A stretch of 64,000 bases of DNA from Chitinophaga deserti (GTDB lineage: Bacteria > Bacteroidota > Bacteroidia > Chitinophagales > Chitinophagaceae), in NCBI RefSeq assembly GCF_003149455.1, contig NZ_QFFK01000008.1, forward strand, positions 186,001 through 250,000, read 5' to 3'. The notes under the pieces were generated by a model. That model did no database searches. It saw only the letters and a program-made list of their open reading frames with translations, and was not told where the DNA came from. The position numbers were made by a program, and so were the translations under genes. Shown here in pieces: positions 1-8,086 of the stretch (the stretch's first letter is position 1; the number at the start of each line of letters is the position of its first letter).

Positions 1-230
1 AAGGAAGCTATGAAATGATGGATGGCTCCATCCTGGACGCTGATCAGCGTAATGCCCCCATTTCTGTCGATACTTACTACATTGTTCCCAACAAATGCAC
101 CGAGTGCCAGGGTTTCCATGAAGAACCCCAGTGCGCCGCTGTTTGCCCGGTAGATTGCTGCGTTCCCGATGAAATGTACCAGGAAACTGTTGACGAGCTC
201 ATGGCCAAGAAAGCTAAGCTGCACATCTAA
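1..230 (+). CDS. 4Fe-4S dicluster ferredoxin, C-terminal part (cut by window start)
   Basis: The reading frame is open from base 3, so the true start lies left of the window. The visible tail contains CTECQGFHEEPQCAAVCPV, a CxxC-x8-CxxxC arrangement typical of the second cluster of small bacterial 2x[4Fe-4S] ferredoxins with an inserted loop between the second and third cysteines. The first cluster is missing because of the window edge. Such proteins are soluble electron carriers. The ATGs at 15 and 18 are internal. A strong hairpin follows the stop, so this gene seems to end its transcript here. Confidence 0.85.
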   Translation, partial: GSYEMMDGSILDADQRNAPISVDTYYIVPNKCTECQGFHEEPQCAAVCPVDCCVPDEMYQETVDELMAKKAKLHI

Positions 231-272
231 GTTTTCCAGACAAATCGATATTATTCATTGAAATAATCACGG

Positions 273-312
273 AAAAAGGAAGTACCAGCATCTGTTGGGC
301 CTTCCTTTTTTG
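273..312 (+). terminator. Rho-independent terminator after the ferredoxin gene
   Basis: AAAAAGGAAG pairs with CTTCCTTTTT, with an inner CCA/TGG pairing, followed by a short T run. It lies between the ferredoxin stop (230) and the ddl start (327). Confidence 0.75.
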
Positions 313-326
313 TTATTTTGCCGACT

Positions 327-1325
327 ATGAAGAAAAACATTGCCCTTGTTGCCGGCGGATATTCAGGAGAATATGTAATCTCCGTTCAAAGCGCCGCCGT
401 TATTGAAAGCAACATCGACCCCGCCCTTTACAACGTTTACAAAATCATCATCACCCGCGAAGGGTGGACTTATACCGCCCCCGATGGTACTGCTGTGGAA
501 GTCGATAAAAACGACTTCTCCCTGCATACCGCCCAGGGTAAAATCACTTTCGATGCCGTATTCATCGGTATTCATGGCACTCCCGGCGAAGACGGGCGCC
601 TGCAGGGCTATTTTGAGATGCTGGGCATCCCGTATACCAGCTGCGGCATGGTTACCTCCGCACTCACCTTCAATAAAAGCTATTGCAACAAAGTAGTAGC
701 TGCACTGGGTGTCGTTAAAGTGAGCAAATCCTATCACATCTTCCGGGAACAGCCTTATTTCCCCGCCGCCATACTCAGTTACCTGCGCCTGCCCGTGTTC
801 GTGAAACCGGCCGAAGGCGGCAGCAGCATCGGTATGAGCAAGGTGAACAAAGCCGAAGAGCTGACCGAAGCCATCGAAAAAGCATTTAAGGAAGATAATC
901 AGATCCTGATCGAAGAATTCATCAAAGGCACGGAAGTTACCTGTGGCGTGTTCCGCTCCAAAGGCGAACTGCAGGTGTTACCGCTTACGGAAATCCGTTC
1001 CAGCAAGGAGTTTTTCGATTATGAAGCGAAATACACACCCGGTATCACCAATGAGGTTACGCCTGCCGAGATTCCTGAAGAAGCGGCCAGCCACATCCGC
1101 CAGGTGGCGCAGGACCTGTACAACCGCCTGAACTGCAAAGGCATTGTTCGGGCCGATTTCATACTCGAGGAAGGTACCAATGATGTGTACTTCCTTGAAG
1201 TAAATACCATGCCCGGCCAAAGCGAAAACAGCCTCGTACCGCAACAGGTACGCGCTGCAGGCCTGACCCTGCGCGGGTTTTACGGCATACTTATTGAAGA
1301 ATGCCTTGCGGCTGTTAAAAAATAA
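327..1325 (+). CDS. ddl: D-alanine--D-alanine ligase
   Basis: This cytoplasmic ATP-grasp enzyme joins two D-alanines for the peptidoglycan stem peptide. The 332-residue length is normal for the family. The N-terminus (IALVAGGYSGEYVIS) is the usual Ddl domain-1 pattern, the ATP-binding loop VKPAEGGSSIGMSKV starts near residue 159, and the metal-binding EVNTMPGQS is near residue 290. The ATG at 327 is chosen over an in-frame TTG at 318 because the protein then begins MKKNIALV as homologues do. The PASTA gene starts 15 bp after the stop, so the two are probably co-transcribed, which fits a shared cell-wall role. Confidence 0.95.
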   Translation: MKKNIALVAGGYSGEYVISVQSAAVIESNIDPALYNVYKIIITREGWTYTAPDGTAVEVDKNDFSLHTAQGKITFDAVFIGIHGTPGEDGRLQGYFEMLGIPYTSCGMVTSALTFNKSYCNKVVAALGVVKVSKSYHIFREQPYFPAAILSYLRLPVFVKPAEGGSSIGMSKVNKAEELTEAIEKAFKEDNQILIEEFIKGTEVTCGVFRSKGELQVLPLTEIRSSKEFFDYEAKYTPGITNEVTPAEIPEEAASHIRQVAQDLYNRLNCKGIVRADFILEEGTNDVYFLEVNTMPGQSENSLVPQQVRAAGLTLRGFYGILIEECLAAVKK

Positions 1326-1340
1326 GCATACTTTGCTAAT

Positions 1341-2165
1341 ATGAAAATGTTTGACAATATAACCAAACGCTCATTCGGCTTCAATCTCCTCGTTATCGGG
1401 GGGCTGATAATCCTGATGGGCGTGATCTTCTTCCTCTCACTCGGGTTCCTTACCCGCCATGGTGAAGAAGTGACGGTGCCCGATGTGCGTGGAAAGAGTA
1501 TAGAAGACGCTACCTCCGCACTGGAGGCGCTGGGCTTCGACGTGGAAGTGCGCGATTCTATTTATATCGATACCATGCGTGCCCTGCTCGTGTATGAGCA
1601 AACGCCCGAGCGTGGCGATGTTGTGAAAAGCCATCGCACCATCTTCCTTACTGTGAACAAAGTGGTGCCCCCCATGGTACCCATGCCTGACCTTGAAGGA
1701 CTGACCTACCGCAGCGCAGAAATGACGCTCCGTGCCCGCAGGCTCAACATCGGCGATACCATTTATAAACCCGATTTCGCTACCAATACCGTACTTGAAC
1801 AGCGCCTTCATGGCAAGCCCATCAAGCCCGGTACTGAAATACCCGAAGGCAGTAATATCACCCTCGTGCTTTCCAGCGGTACCGGCAGCATGGAAAACCC
1901 GGTGCCCGAAACCGTGGGTATGACATACATTGAAGCCCGTGAAGTTCTTGCCGCCAGTAACCTTAATATCGGCACCGTGCTGATCGATGGTGGAGTGAGT
2001 GACACGCTGAATGCCTTTGTATACCGCCAATCACCCGCGCGCCGCAACTCTTTGGGAGAGCTGAATATGATCCGTGCCGGTGAAAGTATTGACCTGTGGC
2101 TGTCGGCTACCAAGCCAACAACGGATTCCCTCGCCGCACCGCAACCACCTGCAACGGAAGAATAA
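1341..2165 (+). CDS. PASTA domain protein with one N-terminal membrane segment
   Basis: The 274 residues begin with a short cytoplasmic part and one hydrophobic segment (about residues 14-36). Three PASTA-like repeats follow, beginning near VTVPDVRGKSIEDA, VPMPDLEGLTYRSA and NPVPETVGMTYIEA. PASTA modules are usually extracytoplasmic and are linked to peptidoglycan or cell-wall enzymes. There is no kinase or transpeptidase domain, so this is a stand-alone PASTA protein, a form common in Bacteroidota. Its place directly after ddl suggests a role in wall synthesis, but this is inferred from position. The C-terminus is proline- and threonine-rich. Confidence 0.85.
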   Translation: MKMFDNITKRSFGFNLLVIGGLIILMGVIFFLSLGFLTRHGEEVTVPDVRGKSIEDATSALEALGFDVEVRDSIYIDTMRALLVYEQTPERGDVVKSHRTIFLTVNKVVPPMVPMPDLEGLTYRSAEMTLRARRLNIGDTIYKPDFATNTVLEQRLHGKPIKPGTEIPEGSNITLVLSSGTGSMENPVPETVGMTYIEAREVLAASNLNIGTVLIDGGVSDTLNAFVYRQSPARRNSLGELNMIRAGESIDLWLSATKPTTDSLAAPQPPATEE

Positions 2166-2168
2166 TCT

Positions 2169-2176
2169 TAACTTTG
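2169..2176 (+). promoter_or_regulatory. Candidate -7 box of the rhodanese gene
   Basis: TAACTTTG matches the Bacteroidota TAnnTTTG consensus 14 bp before the rhodanese ATG. I see no matching TTTG box 19-21 bp upstream, so the assignment is weak. Confidence 0.35.
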
Positions 2177-2190
2177 AAAAAAAACCAACA

Positions 2191-2499
2191 ATGGAAAATA
2201 TTAGCGTAGAAGACCTGAAACAACGTATCGACAGCGGCGAAAAGCTGAACCTGGTAGACGTGCGCGAGCCGAACGAAAACGCTGAGTTCAACATCGGTGG
2301 TACACTCGTTCCCCTGGGCGATATCCGCGCCATGCAGGTAGATGAGATCGAGCCCCTGAAAGATGAAGAGGTGATTGTGTATTGCCGCAGCGGTAACCGT
2401 AGCGGACAGGCAGCCATGATCCTCGAAACCATGGGCTTCAGCAACGTGAAGAACCTGACTGGCGGAATGTTGAAATGGCAGGAAACCTTCGGTGCTTAA
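2191..2499 (+). CDS. Single-domain rhodanese-like protein
   Basis: This is a 102-residue stand-alone rhodanese domain. It keeps the substrate-pocket pattern LVDVREPNE near residue 22 and the active loop VYCRSGNRSG with the catalytic cysteine, so it is predicted to be an active sulfurtransferase carrying sulfane sulfur on that Cys. The physiological acceptor cannot be read from the sequence. The ATG at 2191 is chosen because upstream in-frame codons overlap the PASTA gene and lack homology. It follows the PASTA stop by 25 bp and is followed by a terminator. Confidence 0.92.
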   Translation: MENISVEDLKQRIDSGEKLNLVDVREPNENAEFNIGGTLVPLGDIRAMQVDEIEPLKDEEVIVYCRSGNRSGQAAMILETMGFSNVKNLTGGMLKWQETFGA

Positions 2500-2521
2500 G
2501 AGATTTGGAGTACTAATTCCC

Positions 2522-2551
2522 AGCCGGGTGCATTGCGCATCCGGCTTTTTT
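2522..2551 (+). terminator. Terminator after the rhodanese gene
   Basis: AGCCGGGTGC pairs with GCATCCGGCT (one G-T pair) across a short loop and runs into six T. Confidence 0.8.
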
Positions 2552-2615
2552 ATGAAAGCCTATTCTAAATACCCCTCATTTTCCAGTTTGTCTTAAAATT
2601 GCTATAGTCCAGTTA

Positions 2616-2692
2616 CGGTATTCCTGCTACAGGATTGCTATTGGAATGCTGCACCAATACTACACCAATACGGTTGCAATACTGTTACCCTA
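2616..2692. repeat. Degenerate 11-bp phased repeat
   Basis: Seven consecutive 11-bp units can be laid out without gaps: CGGTATTCCTG, CTACAGGATTG, CTATTGGAATG, CTGCACCAATA, CTACACCAATA, CGGTTGCAATA, CTGTTACCCTA. Units four and five differ at one base. The array occupies the gap between the rhodanese terminator and the end of the RidA gene. Similar 11-bp arrays with other sequences occur at 47252-47371, 52059-52102 and 52170-52198. Confidence 0.5.
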
Positions 2693-2762
2693 CAACAAAA
2701 CGACATGCATCCTCCTTTGTAAAACCTGTTTATGCAGGGTTTTAAGTCAGGGAAGGTCAGGG

Positions 2763-3149
2763 TTAAACGGATAGTACCGCCGTTGCTTCGATCTCCACCA
2801 TCAGATCGGGATGGATAAGGGCGCTGACTTCCACCATTGTGGTAACGGGCCTTATGCCACCGAAAAACTCCCCATGTGCCCGGCCTACCTCTTCCCATTT
2901 CGAGATATCTGTCACGAACATACGCGTACGCACCACATCATGTAAAGTGGCTCCGGCTTTCACCAGTGCTGCTTCGATCTTAGCCAGCGCATGCTTGGTT
3001 TGTTCATAGGGATCGTTGATGCCCACAATCTTGTCTCCATCGGCCGATACAGTGCCGGACACCTCCACCACATTACCAATCCTAACGGCGCGGGAGTAGC
3101 CTACTTTAGCTTCCCATACTGCGCCTGAACTAATGTTGAGTCGTTGCAT
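2763..3149 (-). CDS. RidA (YjgF/YER057c/UK114) family protein
   Basis: The 128-residue protein has the RidA fold signature, including GNVVEVSGTVS near residue 25, the central VVRTRMFVTDI stretch, and the C-terminal MVEIEATAV. Family members form trimers and hydrolyse reactive enamine/imine intermediates released by PLP or other amine enzymes; the arginine of VVRTRMF fits the position of the carboxylate-binding residue. It is the last gene of the minus-strand ligase operon, 9 bp after the preceding stop, so it may detoxify or process an imine made by that pathway. The specific substrate is unknown. Confidence 0.88.
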   Translation of the reverse strand: MQRLNISSGAVWEAKVGYSRAVRIGNVVEVSGTVSADGDKIVGINDPYEQTKHALAKIEAALVKAGATLHDVVRTRMFVTDISKWEEVGRAHGEFFGGIRPVTTMVEVSALIHPDLMVEIEATAVLSV

Positions 3150-3158
3150 ATTTTGGTT

Positions 3159-4352
3159 TTAATATTCGAAAAATGCACTGCTGCCGCCTACCCAATCCTG
3201 TTCCTGGTTGTAGCTTACCCCGATCATTTTGCCCTTGCTCAGCCTCGCGAGGTTATGGGCGAGGATGGGTGCCGGCACATCATCGGGCCAGCAATACATA
3301 AGCCGTATCTCACATTTGGCGGGGCCGGTAGGCGTTTCCACTGCAGGAGCATAAGCCACTTTTTCCTGCAGGATCCAATTGCCGGGATCGGTGATCTTTG
3401 CCACATCTTCCGGCGTAGGATCGATCACCACTCCCTGTCCGGCGAAGGAGAAGAGCGGTTTAAGCACGTATTGGTCTAACTGCTGGGGCAGTACGGGTAT
3501 TTCATCAAGGAACCAGGCACGTGGTGCGAATGGCCCGTGAATGTGCGGCAGCAGGTATTTACTGATCCTGTAATACCAGTTAGGGTGCGGCGCCCATTCC
3601 ACGTCAAAGTCCTGCCGCAGGTCGATGGGGTTAACCATCTGGGCCCGCAGGCGTTCGAGATCTTCGAATATGACACGGTTATATATCCGGCTCACGGGCC
3701 GTTTCTTCCCTTCTCTTTCGAAGTATAATTGTCTGCCCGACTGTTTCAGTTCCGACACGCAAACCACAGGGATTCCGAGCATAGCCTCGGTACAGGCAAA
3801 ATCGATCAGTGTTTTCTGTTGCAGGGGCAGTACTTCCAGCAGAATGGTTTCTTCAGCAGGCTTGCTACCCACAATAGTCCTGCGAAGCAGCTCGTGATAA
3901 GATGTAGTGTTTAGCCCGTTACCGAGGTTTTCCAATCCTGAAGGTACGTTGGTATGCCGCCGGTAGGCGGCAGCGAGCAGTTCCTGGAACCCGAACAGGC
4001 TGGGGAACCCCTGCAGCTCAATGAGCTTGGGTGCAAGACCGCCATTTTCGTCGCGGGTAACGGCGAAGTCGATGATGATAAACTGAGCCCGGGTGTTTTC
4101 TCCCGGAACATTATAGCCTTTGGGGATAGCTCCGGCGGTTATTGACTTAAAATCCGGCCGGGCGATCACCTGGAGTATGGCTTCTCCTGCTTCCAGCAGG
4201 CGTTGTGTCAGCTCCCGGGGTACGAAAACCGGAGTTTCCGCTACTCTGAATGCGGGTTCCACGCCGGAAACCGTCCCCAGCTCCTGCAACAGTGCTTTAT
4301 AGCTTGCGGGAGCGTATGACTGGTTATAGGCGAGGCGGATATCGGGGATCAT
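3159..4352 (-). CDS. Ligase resembling circularly permuted ATP-grasp (glutathionylspermidine synthase-like)
   Basis: I do not recognise a named enzyme in this 397-residue cytoplasmic protein. Its motif order resembles permuted ATP-grasp ligases of the glutathionylspermidine synthase type. An acidic metal-site-like motif LIELQGFPSLFGFQ is early (Glu112, Gln114), and a lysine-glycine nucleotide loop YVLKPLFSFAGQGVV is late (Lys298), followed by ILQEKV and CEIRLMYCW. Classical ATP-grasps have the reverse order. If right, it would make an amide bond through an acyl-phosphate. It starts 11 bp after the amidotransferase gene and ends 9 bp before the RidA gene, inside an operon with two other ligases. 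It could be inactive or non-ATP-grasp; a structure model would decide. Confidence 0.6.
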   Translation of the reverse strand: MIPDIRLAYNQSYAPASYKALLQELGTVSGVEPAFRVAETPVFVPRELTQRLLEAGEAILQVIARPDFKSITAGAIPKGYNVPGENTRAQFIIIDFAVTRDENGGLAPKLIELQGFPSLFGFQELLAAAYRRHTNVPSGLENLGNGLNTTSYHELLRRTIVGSKPAEETILLEVLPLQQKTLIDFACTEAMLGIPVVCVSELKQSGRQLYFEREGKKRPVSRIYNRVIFEDLERLRAQMVNPIDLRQDFDVEWAPHPNWYYRISKYLLPHIHGPFAPRAWFLDEIPVLPQQLDQYVLKPLFSFAGQGVVIDPTPEDVAKITDPGNWILQEKVAYAPAVETPTGPAKCEIRLMYCWPDDVPAPILAHNLARLSKGKMIGVSYNQEQDWVGGSSAFFEY

Positions 4353-4363
4353 AATGTTTGGTT

Positions 4364-5173
4364 TTAGGTATGCTGGTATTGCAGCGCTGCTTCCAGGAAA
4401 TTGGGCAGCAGGGTATCGTGCGTCAGCAGGATCTTATCGGGCTGTTGCAGCAATTCAAGCATGTTTTCGTATTTCTCTGCGCCATGGTCGGCTACCACAC
4501 GCTGGCGGCGGGCAGGAGCGGAGAGGTATGTATGCATTCCCCCGGCATCGGCTTCGGGATGGAATTGTGTACCTATCATAAACGGGTTAAACCGGATGGC
4601 CATGGTGGCTCTTTCCAGCGGCACATGCGGCCTCTCTTTCTCGATGGCAAGTATTTCCGCACCCATTGCGGCCAATCTTTCCTCACTGGGCTTAATTACC
4701 TGCCAATGGCGGCTGTCTACGATATAGAACGGATCATCCAATCCACCGAAAATCGGTTCTTTTTCGCCGCCGGCAGTTAAATGAACAGGAAATACCCCAA
4801 AGGCCGGTGATTTACGGCGGCAAACTTCTCCCAGTTCAAAATACCGGCATACGATCTGGAAAGAGTGGCAAATGAGAAATACATGCTTTTTAGGCTTGTT
4901 TTCCTGCAGATTCCAATCCATCACGGATTGCAGCCAGCTGAAATAGGCATGCTCCCAGTTGCTCCCGGCACTGTCTACCGGACTGCCGGGCCCGCCTGTG
5001 CTGATGTAAACGTCATAGTCCAGATCAGGAACATTGGCTTGCCCGCGGACATCGAACTCATTGAGCTGCAATGGTATTTGATGTGATTCCGCAAACTGGA
5101 GGAGCAACTCCCGGATACAGCGCATCCCTTCATTAGGGACACCTTCATACAGGTCTAAGACAGCTACTTTCAT
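4364..5173 (-). CDS. Class I glutamine amidotransferase-like protein
   Basis: The 269-residue protein has the GATase1 fold motifs with a complete triad: nucleophile Cys102 in FLICHSFQIV, and His205 with Glu207 in GTQFHPEAD. An oxyanion-type glycine stretch, YISTGGPGSP, lies near residue 56. Such domains release ammonia from glutamine or hydrolyse gamma-glutamyl amides, as PuuD does. The start ATG at 5173 is preferred over 5215 because it begins MKVAVLDLYEG and then does not overlap the GCS2 stop (10 bp gap). Next to a GCS2 ligase it could supply ammonia or remove a gamma-glutamyl group; both are inference. Confidence 0.85.
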   Translation of the reverse strand: MKVAVLDLYEGVPNEGMRCIRELLLQFAESHQIPLQLNEFDVRGQANVPDLDYDVYISTGGPGSPVDSAGSNWEHAYFSWLQSVMDWNLQENKPKKHVFLICHSFQIVCRYFELGEVCRRKSPAFGVFPVHLTAGGEKEPIFGGLDDPFYIVDSRHWQVIKPSEERLAAMGAEILAIEKERPHVPLERATMAIRFNPFMIGTQFHPEADAGGMHTYLSAPARRQRVVADHGAEKYENMLELLQQPDKILLTHDTLLPNFLEAALQYQHT

Positions 5174-5183
5174 TACTGCAAAA

Positions 5184-6287
5184 TTACGCCAGAAAGCGGG
5201 ATTGTATATAATCAACTACGGCAGTAAAGTCGCCGCCCGATTCTTCGAACACTTTCAGTTGCTTATCAGCACCTGTTCCGCCGGAAAGAATGTCTTCCGT
5301 TCCCTGAACAACCACTTCGCGGGTACCGAGATCATCCAGCACATCATCCACAAAATCAAGCAGTTCATGGATGAGCGCACGGGTATTTACTTCCATTTCT
5401 TTACCGAAATCGATCAGGTTCCCGTCGATCCCGTACCGGGAGGCGCGCCATTTATTTTCATTAATAAGGGCGCGGTTATAGAGGATGAAGTTGAGGTTTA
5501 TAGCGCGAAGTTTATAGATTTTAACACAAACGGCCTGGAACAGGGCGGCGAGCGTGATGGTTTCGCGGACGGTAAGCGGTACGTCGCAGATGCGGAACTC
5601 AACGGTATTGAAGAAAGGATGAACCCGGAGGTCCCACCATACTTTCTTCGCATTATCGATACAATTGGTTTTTACCAGTAGTTTGATATAGTTGTCGTAT
5701 TCTTCGATACTCGCAAAATAATCGGGGATGCCGGTGCGGGGGAATTTGTCGAATACTTTGGTACGGAAAGATTTGAACCCTGTATTACGGCCTTCCCAGA
5801 ATGGTGAGTTGGTACTGAGGGCAAATACGTGGGGGAGGAAGTAGCGGACGCTGTTGGCGATGTGAATGGCCATTTCCCGGTTTTCCATTCCCACGTGTAC
5901 GTGTAGCCCGTAAATGAGGTTGGAACGCGCGGCATCCTGCATTTCGTTGACCAGTTCAAAATACCGGGGATGGTCGGTAATGAGTTGTTTCTCCCATTTT
6001 GAAAAAGGATGCGTGCCGGATGCGCCGATGCTGAAACCAAGGTTGCCCGCGATTTCATAGATTGTTTTACGAAGCAGCGTTACATCTGTCCAGGCTTCTT
6101 CAATATTGGCACATATCTGTGTTCCTACTTCCACCACAGCCTGGTGCATTTCGGCTTTTACTTTATCCTTGATCACTTTCTGTGCCTGTTCCACGATTTT
6201 TTGCTCATGGGAGCGCAGTTCCCGCGTTTCGGGATCCATGACCATATATTCTTCTTCAATTCCGAGCGTAAAGGCGGCAAAGTTCAT
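5184..6287 (-). CDS. Carboxylate-amine ligase, GCS2/YbdK family
   Basis: The 367 residues match the glutamate-cysteine ligase type 2 family: LGIEEEYMVMD at residues 8-18, GLHVHVGM near residue 127, and TVEFRICD near residue 233. These carry the acidic and histidine residues that bind metal and ATP. Members activate a glutamate-like carboxylate with ATP and couple it to an amine; YbdK has weak gamma-glutamylcysteine ligase activity in vitro. The true substrate here is unknown. It lies between an ATP-grasp gene (38 bp upstream) and an amidotransferase gene (10 bp downstream) in one operon, so it is likely one step in making an amide-linked metabolite. Confidence 0.92.
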   Translation of the reverse strand: MNFAAFTLGIEEEYMVMDPETRELRSHEQKIVEQAQKVIKDKVKAEMHQAVVEVGTQICANIEEAWTDVTLLRKTIYEIAGNLGFSIGASGTHPFSKWEKQLITDHPRYFELVNEMQDAARSNLIYGLHVHVGMENREMAIHIANSVRYFLPHVFALSTNSPFWEGRNTGFKSFRTKVFDKFPRTGIPDYFASIEEYDNYIKLLVKTNCIDNAKKVWWDLRVHPFFNTVEFRICDVPLTVRETITLAALFQAVCVKIYKLRAINLNFILYNRALINENKWRASRYGIDGNLIDFGKEMEVNTRALIHELLDFVDDVLDDLGTREVVVQGTEDILSGGTGADKQLKVFEESGGDFTAVVDYIQSRFLA

Positions 6288-6325
6288 GTGTAATGTTTGG
6301 TTAACGGGAAGGTGAAGTTCGTAAA

Positions 6326-7273
6326 TTATTCGTGAATGCCCGCTGCACGGCGGATGAATGTGCCCCAGCTTAGGTTGATTTCTCCGGGAACTGCGGCGGT
6401 TGCACGTTCCAGGGCATAAGCCGCCGCTTTTTCCGTGAACCAGGCGAAGTTAGCCGCACCTACAGACTGCAGGCCTGCATCCGGTGCAGGATTACAGAAG
6501 TCTATGGCATAGGGAGTGCCATCTTTCACGGCAAACTCCACCGTGTTGAAATCATAGCCCAGCGCGCGGTTAAGGACAAGGGTATATTCCTCAAGGCAGG
6601 CGTAAAGTGCGGGATTGGGATGGCGCTCTGGCACATATCGATCTTCATGAGGCTTGCCCGGATCATAAGGCATGATCCGTACCTCTTTACAGCCAATACA
6701 GTAGCAGCGGTAATAATCATCCCAATCCACAGCGGCTTGCAGCATCATCGTTTCCTGGCCGGTTTGTTTGTGCTGCAGGAAAAACTGCTCCCGGTCCTGG
6801 ATGTAATACACATCACGCCACCCGCCGCCTGCATATGGTTTCATAAAAGCGGGAAAGCCCACATGCCGGAAAATACCTTCCCAATCCAGCGGGAAAGCGA
6901 GGTTGCGGAACGATCGGGCATTGGTATTTACGGGTTGTTCATAAGCAGGAAGCAATGCTGTAGGGGGCACGGGCACGCCTGTCTGTAATGCGAGTGCGTT
7001 GTTGAAGAATTTTTCATCGGCCGACCACCAGAACGGATTATTAAGAACCGCCGTGCCCCGCAGTGCAGCTTCCTTAAGCCATGCCCGGTAAAAAGGAACG
7101 TCGTGGGAGATGCGGTCTACGATCACGGTGTACTCCGGAACTCCGCCCTGCAATGCTTTGTCGATCACCACGGATTCCGCCAGCACATCCGGCCCGCAGA
7201 TGCGGTTCACCTGATCGATGAACGCCTGGGGGAATGAGTTTTCCTGGCCGTAAAGGATCCCTATTTTTTTCAT
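6326..7273 (-). CDS. ATP-grasp domain ligase, RimK-like
   Basis: The 315-residue protein has ATP-grasp features in classical order: the nucleotide-binding loop AFMKPYAGGGW with Lys145, and a late metal-binding segment NTVEFAVKDG then YAIDFCNPAPD (Asp258, Asn261). It is expected to form an amide or thioester-type bond through an acyl-phosphate, with ATP split to ADP. No peptide carrier or lipid-II domain is fused to it. It starts 3 bp after the alpha/beta hydrolase stop, so translation is probably coupled. Together with the GCS2 and permuted ATP-grasp-like genes it gives the operon three separate ligases. The substrates cannot be told from sequence. Confidence 0.85.
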   Translation of the reverse strand: MKKIGILYGQENSFPQAFIDQVNRICGPDVLAESVVIDKALQGGVPEYTVIVDRISHDVPFYRAWLKEAALRGTAVLNNPFWWSADEKFFNNALALQTGVPVPPTALLPAYEQPVNTNARSFRNLAFPLDWEGIFRHVGFPAFMKPYAGGGWRDVYYIQDREQFFLQHKQTGQETMMLQAAVDWDDYYRCYCIGCKEVRIMPYDPGKPHEDRYVPERHPNPALYACLEEYTLVLNRALGYDFNTVEFAVKDGTPYAIDFCNPAPDAGLQSVGAANFAWFTEKAAAYALERATAAVPGEINLSWGTFIRRAAGIHE

Positions 7274-7276
7274 CCG

Positions 7277-8044
7277 TCACAGTTTTAACAGTGAGAGATA
7301 GTGGGGCAGCATTTCCTTCCAGGCGGGCCAGTCGTGCTGTGCGTTAGGCCTTACATCGAGCCAGTGCTGGATGTTTTTTTGCTGGAGGATGCCCGAGAAC
7401 TGTTCGTTCTGCCCCCGGGTAATATCGTGCTCTGCCGCACCCAGTACGATCCCCATACGCCAGAGGTCGGGGTGGAGATTACCGGGCACAAAATCCATAG
7501 GATTATGATAGTAGATATTGTCGTCGTAATGTCCTTCTGCGCGCGACCGTATATCGAACAACCCGCTCAGTGCAAAAAGGTAAGCAACTGATTCGGGGTG
7601 GCGGAATGCGAAGTTGGCAGCATGGTATCCGCCAAAACTGCAACCGCCTACCGCAATGCGCTCGTGCCCCGTTTCCTGCCGGATGCGGGGTAGCAGCTCC
7701 TGCATCAGGAGGTCATCGTACAATGAATGGTTACGTGCCCTTTCTGAAGGGTGGATGTGCGGGTTGAACCAGCTCAGCGCGTCGATACTGTCCGGACAAT
7801 AAATTCTCACTCTTCCGTTGCGCACGAACCAGGCTACGGAATCGATGAGCCCGCGGTCTTTGTTTTCGTAATAGCGCCCCATAGATGTGGGGAACAATAC
7901 CAGTGGGAAACCGGCATGGCCGAAAACAAGCATTTCAAATTCGCGGCCCAGCGATGGGGATTGCCATTTGTAATAGTTTTCTGTCAATGCTTCGGGTTTT
8001 ACGGATAAACGTTTTTCAGGTAAAGGAATGGTAAATGTCAGCAT
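7277..8044 (-). CDS. Alpha/beta hydrolase, putative esterase
   Basis: The 255-residue protein has no signal peptide and carries an alpha/beta-hydrolase nucleophile elbow GGCSFGG with Ser136, and a C-terminal catalytic histidine, probably His237 in AQHDWPAW. The segment LVLFPTSMGRYYENKD is characteristic of a Bacteroidota esterase-D-like group. It could hydrolyse an ester or amide made by the ligases downstream. The first 20 or so residues look like an N-terminal extension, but no better ATG is present. It follows the secreted DUF695-like gene by 42 bp and precedes the ATP-grasp gene by 3 bp. Confidence 0.85.
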   Translation of the reverse strand: MLTFTIPLPEKRLSVKPEALTENYYKWQSPSLGREFEMLVFGHAGFPLVLFPTSMGRYYENKDRGLIDSVAWFVRNGRVRIYCPDSIDALSWFNPHIHPSERARNHSLYDDLLMQELLPRIRQETGHERIAVGGCSFGGYHAANFAFRHPESVAYLFALSGLFDIRSRAEGHYDDNIYYHNPMDFVPGNLHPDLWRMGIVLGAAEHDITRGQNEQFSGILQQKNIQHWLDVRPNAQHDWPAWKEMLPHYLSLLKL

Positions 8045-8086
8045 ATTATGCCTGTTGGGTTTTCATAGGTTCGGATAATGGTTCTT

